A stretch of DNA of 64,000 nt, taken from positions 1,283,855-1,347,854 of the forward strand of contig VXAZ01003887.1 of NCBI GenBank assembly GCA_013399875.1, written 5' to 3'. A program made the position numbers and the translations under genes. The notes beneath the pieces were generated by a model that did no database searches, was not told the DNA's origin, and worked only from the letters and a program-made list of their open reading frames with translations. Position 1 is the first letter of the stretch, and each line of letters starts with the position of its first letter. Below are positions 59,342 to 64,000 of the stretch, piece by piece. Origin of the DNA: Gymnorhina tibicen. Lineage: Eukaryota > Chordata > Aves > Passeriformes > Artamidae.

Positions 59342-62229
59342 CTTACATGTTTTGTTCAGATTAGTAACTATTCAAAAAAGAGAAAAGCCCTTTCCAAAAA
59401 GTAGAATAGCATCTGCCTTTAGGGTTTTCCACACCTGGAGGGCTGCAAGAATGTGGGGTAAGATCAGGTCTTTAATGAGAGTACTAAGGACTTCACCATA
59501 TGCACCATGCCAAAATGATAAAATGTTAATGAAGTGAAAGTATATTAGTGAATTATTAAAATTTCACTCCTCTCTGCAAAGTGCAGAGTAAGAAAAACAC
59601 AGTGAAGATAATGATAAAAATAGGATCAAAACATTTGGATCCTTTCACCACCTCCAACATAAAAGCTTTACAAAATCTGGTGTTAAAATTAACATATTAA
59701 TTGAGTAGCTTCTACAAATGATCTACTGTAAAACCCAGTTCAAAACAAGTTGGTGCTGGGGGTAAAATGAGACATAATTCAGTTAAATCTAGATGGGTCA
59801 GACCTACAGCTTCCTCCCATCTCTAATAACCTCTCGTAACCCCTCTAATGCCTCTGCTCCTTTCCACAGCAAGCCCAGCCAGCAATTAAATTGTCCAAAG
59901 ATCTCACTGAGGGAAGTAACAGAGATCAGGGCTCGACCCACGGATGGGTCGGGCTGGGGAGTTCATGTCTGTATGCTGTGCCAGAAGCCAGCTTTGTCCA
60001 GGGAAAAGGCTGGCCTCTCCACAAAGCCCAAGAGATAAACCAGAAAGCAGCTCTGTAGTGGGGTGCTGCAGAGGTGCCAGGACTTGGAGAGGGGAGCCTT
60101 GGTGAGCCCGGGACTGGAGGCAGGGCCACAGGAGACACGAGGGCACTGGTCATTTCAGTGGGGCAGGCAAAGGTCTGGCAGAGAACTACACTAAAAAGAA
60201 CGAGAGCTTTGCCAAATAGTATTAAGAAGCAATTTCCAATAAAGCTGCCATTCTGTGAAATGCTTTCCAGAGTCTAGCTTGGATTGCCTTGTACATAAAG
60301 TCTCATCTCTTAGGATGTCTGAAGTGTTCTCCTTGCAACAAAAGTAAGTATGTCCAGACATGGTGAGTGGGCTCTATCAGCAAGCTGGTGGCAGGTAAGC
60401 AGTTTGCCATTAGGATCCCGCCAGGGAGCCTCACATTTGGCCTGAGCAAACAGTTCAGTGCAGGGTTCTACCGCAACTCAGAACGTGGGAGGTGGGCAAA
60501 GGAAGAAACTGGTGTAGGCCAAAAGCATCCCACTCCTGGAATAATACCTGTCTTTACTTGGCTTTCATCTATTTCCAGTAAAAGGTAAAAATATTCAGTG
60601 TTGGAAATTTCATTGTATCAGCTAGCATTGATGTAAATTCCTGCTAATGTTGCAAAAAAAACCCCAGTGTCAAACATCTAGGCAGATCTTTCCCTTCAGT
60701 GGCACCTACCAAGCCTGATGAGAGGTCACAGCCTTGCCATCTGTCTGTCCTGCAGTCAGTGCGGACACAGAGAAAACCATCTCCAACTGAGACTCTTAGG
60801 CTACAGACAAGAGAAATCAAAGAGCAACAACAAAATACTGTCCAACATAATAAGTAGAAGCTTTACCTCCAGTAGACTTAGCCTGTCCAATTTTTGCAGA
60901 CATTATAGAATAGATGGACTTTATGGAGAGGTTTTTAAGAGCATAACATGTCACTTAAGTACCTCCCTAAGAGTGGTGGGCAAAAACTGATCCCTGGAAA
61001 GCAAGTAGCCACCAGCGGCTGGGCTAATGTCAGGGTGGTCCTATACAACCCACCTGAAAGTTGTGTGTCCGGCCATGGCAAGTTTCAGCCACTCCCCAGG
61101 CCCCCTTCACTGGCCACCTCCAGAGCAGGGCTATCCCACTGCTCTGCGTCCATCCTCAAGGGCAACAAACGGGACACACGGAGCCTCGCTCCTTCGTGGG
61201 CTGTGCTGGCTCCCAAGGTACAAACTTTTGGCTAGACAAGCAGCTTCAGTTCAGAACAATTGTAAGTCCCAAGGATGCTAAAGGCACCTAAAGTCTTACA
61301 GTGAGGTTAAGGAGGGTTTGAGTTGCTCTCATGCTTGGCAGCTCAACTTGAGGCATTTTAAATGGAGCAGAATTTCCAAAACTCTAGGAGAGAATCACTT
61401 CCCAAAAACTGCCCTGCCTTGCAGAGCTTCAGACTGGTTTCCCAGAATCAGCTGATCACTTCTGAAAACATACAGCTGTAAGTTTTACACTTAGATGAAA
61501 CACTGCTCTGTTGGAGTCCTTTTTTTTATTCATTATTTTGTTACAATTTTACTTTGGCTTGGTCATGAGAGAAGGTAACAAGCCAAATGCAGTTTCATTA
61601 CAAATATGTCAAAATTGTGGCCAAAGTCATGCTGCATTGTGTTACATCTGAAGTCACGAACTGGCAAATTCCAGCATCAGCCAGGATAGTCCAATTCCAG
61701 TCCAGCTTAGGCTTCCAGACAGCCCTGGTAGCTCATCCTGCCAGGAACAGCTCTTAACACCAAGACATCTCCTACACCAAAAACCACTACTTGAAGCTAT
61801 TCAGCATGCCAGGCAGCTTCTCACAAGTTTATATAACTTTTCTATGTTTCCCCCTCAAAACCCTCTGCAAAGCTTATCACCATAAAAACCCTGTTGTGAG
61901 CTGACATCAGAGAAATGTTTATTTCCCTGACCTTCTCTGCTTACTAGAACACACACAGACCTAAACCACAGCTCTCACCTTTGGTCTGGACCTTTGTCCA
62001 AAGCCGTGTCTAATCTTAAAAGTCTCCAACCTGACATCCCAGCCATGCTGGGCAGGGACCAGAAAACCACTGGCATTTTCTGGAAACATTGCTTATATTC
62101 TCACCCCCGGCCTCACATCCCAAATGCATACACATCGCATTGGTGCATCAGCATGAGTACGCTTGGGAAACCCAGACACATTTTCAAAGTTTTATTCCAT
62201 TAGCAATTGCTAATTAAGGGGCAATTAAT
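59342..62229. other. Non-coding interval, nothing recognised
   Basis: GC-richer at 59.9-60.2 and 61.0-61.3 kb, with overlapping frames up to 95 codons. No domain or repeat family was recognised. Confidence 0.45.
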
Positions 62230-62420
62230 TTGACTCCCAGCTCTGCTCCTAATTTGCCTTGCAACTTTGTGCAGTCCACGTGAAATGCTAAGTTTCAGCT
62301 TCCTATGCTTACACAACTTCTGTGGATATTAGAACATTAATTTCTGTAAAGTGATTTATGATCCATGATGAAAGGCAGTTCAGAACTGTAAGAACTACTC
62401 CTATTAGTAAAATAACTGGT
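62230..62420 (+). repeat. MIR SINE, well preserved
   Basis: GACTCCCAGCTCTGCTCCTA, then TTGCAACTTTGTGCAGTCCACG, then AAGTTTCAGCTTCCTATGC. These are followed by TGTAAAGTGATTTATGATCC, ATGATGAAAGGCAGTTCAGA, and an end of ACTATTAGT type. The order and spacing match MIR from the middle to the 3' tail over about 190 bp. MIR is an old tRNA-derived SINE found across amniotes. Confidence 0.75.
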
Positions 62421-64000
62421 GCATTTTTTGATCTTTCATTTTAATGGGCTAAGAAAAAGAAATGCCTAGCTGAGTATCAGCAATGAGGCTCAAAAGGTAG
62501 AAACTGCAAATTGGACAATTCTGAAAACGTAGCCCAGAGAGGCTGGTGGGGTGGTTTTTTACAACAGCAAAAAATGACAGGACAACACAAGCATTTAACT
62601 TCTTGCATTTCCCTTGGGAATGCCTGACATCATAAAACTTTTACAAACTAAAATCATTAGAGATAAATAAAGTAGCACAGACACAAAGGCTGATGAAGTG
62701 TAAACCTAGAAGATACCTAATCCAGCTCATTTCCTTCAATGTGTAAAAACAAGTAACCGACACGTTTCCTGCCGGTGAACCTTCCTGCCGATAAGGGTGC
62801 TCCCAACAACAGGAAATTCACCTCTAGAAGCAAGCACACTTTCGCTACCAAGCCGAACTTTCTCCATTTGAACTCCGCAGCAATTAAAAGCAGCATTTGT
62901 CTAATCAGACGTGAGCTGGATTAAACAACTGCCTGACTCCCTAAGCCTCTTCCCAACACCGGGAGGGGGGTACCACCTCTGGCACCCTGGTGCCAGCCCA
63001 GCTGCCAAGAGGAACTCCTCAATCAGAAGCAGGCACTGCTCCCTCTGGCTCTACCATCCCTTCAGCCTGCTCTGCCTGCAACCAAGTTTTAAAGTCAGGC
63101 CTTGGGTTTTTTGGACAGCAAGATCCAAGGATGTGGGTAAAGACGTTACTGATCATCTTCACCTCAGTGCCCTGTAAGATTTACCTCCTGATCTGCAAGA
63201 CCTGATCACCAGTCTCTGTTTTTCTTAAGAAATAATAATGCAAAAAGTGTAATATGCAAGCAAACCGGTCATTTAAGGTTTCAAAGTGATGATTTATACA
63301 GTGGGTGAAGCACTAGAGTGCTATTTCTCAGCTTGGTCACTGCAAAATGAAGATTAAAGAGAGCAACAAAAGGAAATGTTTTGGAGAAAATGCAGTGAAT
63401 ACTCAAAGGCATCTCTCTATCACAAACATCTAAAATCAACGGGTGCTGCCCAAGAAAATAAGCAAAAACATTAACACCTTTCTTGTGAGTTTGCTGTGAA
63501 ATAGTTCTCTCCTGCTTCAAAAGCAAAATAGCTCTCTCCTTTCACACACAATAAACTTTCAATAGTCCAGCAAAGTAAAACTTCAATTTACAACAATAAT
63601 AGTCTGATTTTCTCATGCTGCATTCAGCAGCAATGAAGTATATTTTATTCTCATATTTCTGCTTTTCTCCTCATAGCATGCTGTAACAGAACTGTGTTTT
63701 CTTTTTTTTGTTAAAAGCATTGTACAGGGCTTCCCAGAGTCATCTGCCACCTTTTTTTTTTTAAATACGTGAGGCCGATTTGTGAAATGGCCTTAATACA
63801 CAAGTCTGAATCATTACATTTTAATATAACTTCACAATACAAAGGAACAGAGGGAGATCAATCCAAACTTTCTCTCCCAGGTCCATAAATTCCCATGGAA
63901 AGAAACATGGCTCGATCATTCAATTACAAAAAAGTCATTCCTTGTTACTTTTGCCTTTTAAGCCCCATGGTCCTCCTGCTTTGAGCCTTTTCTCAGGTTC
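62421..64000. other. Non-coding interval to the window end, nothing recognised
   Basis: AT-rich with T-runs at about 63701-63708 and 63751-63761. Frames of 88 codons or fewer. No repeat family was recognised. Confidence 0.5.

Noticed and set aside
1..64000. CRISPR arrays, operons, phage or plasmid modules
   Set aside because: No regularly spaced repeats, no dense co-directional frames, and the repeats are avian retroelements.

Overview
This window is vertebrate nuclear DNA, almost certainly from a bird. It carries two LTRs of an avian endogenous-retrovirus family, two clear chicken-repeat-1 (CR1) 3' ends, and many old amniote LINE/SINE scraps. The density of open frames is what chance gives. 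No frame exceeds 229 codons and I recognise no host protein in any of them. There is no bacterial or viral gene layout, no CRISPR array, no operon and no rRNA or intact tRNA gene. I read it as intergenic or intronic sequence of about 64 kb.

Layout. 0-5 kb: the tail of one ERV LTR cut by the window edge, then a complete solo LTR of the same family with an intact 5-bp target-site duplication (AAAGC), then an antisense fragment of an old CR1-like LINE. 8-10 kb: MIR/L2-like scraps and a TAAA microsatellite. 10.6-10.8 kb: a CpG-rich patch. 13-21 kb: AT-rich DNA with little recent repeat, resembling the conserved non-coding deserts near developmental genes, although conservation cannot be judged from one sequence. 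25-30 kb: a decayed LINE 3' end, poly(A) tracts and palindromic amniote repeat copies. 31.5 kb: an A/C-rich tract. 36.4 and 54.6-55.4 kb: sense-strand CR1 3' ends. 37.8-38.4 kb: an antisense LINE reverse-transcriptase fragment whose active site is mutated. 42.55-42.80 kb: the best regulatory candidate, a CpG-rich patch holding a perfect RFX X-box, a CRE-like site and a possible minus-strand first exon. 44.1 kb: a short frame with an endonuclease-like motif. 58.2-58.8 kb: remnants of an L2-type LINE ORF2 interrupted by another old repeat. 62.2-62.4 kb: a well-preserved MIR.

No genes here can be shown to work together. The functional candidates are the CpG-rich patches (10.6, 42.7 and 57.6 kb) and the quiet AT-rich blocks. 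I did not find a previously undescribed biological system. The observation most worth testing is the X-box/CpG patch at 42.7 kb. Repeat calls come from remembered family similarity, not from a search, and their boundaries are approximate unless a target-site duplication is cited.
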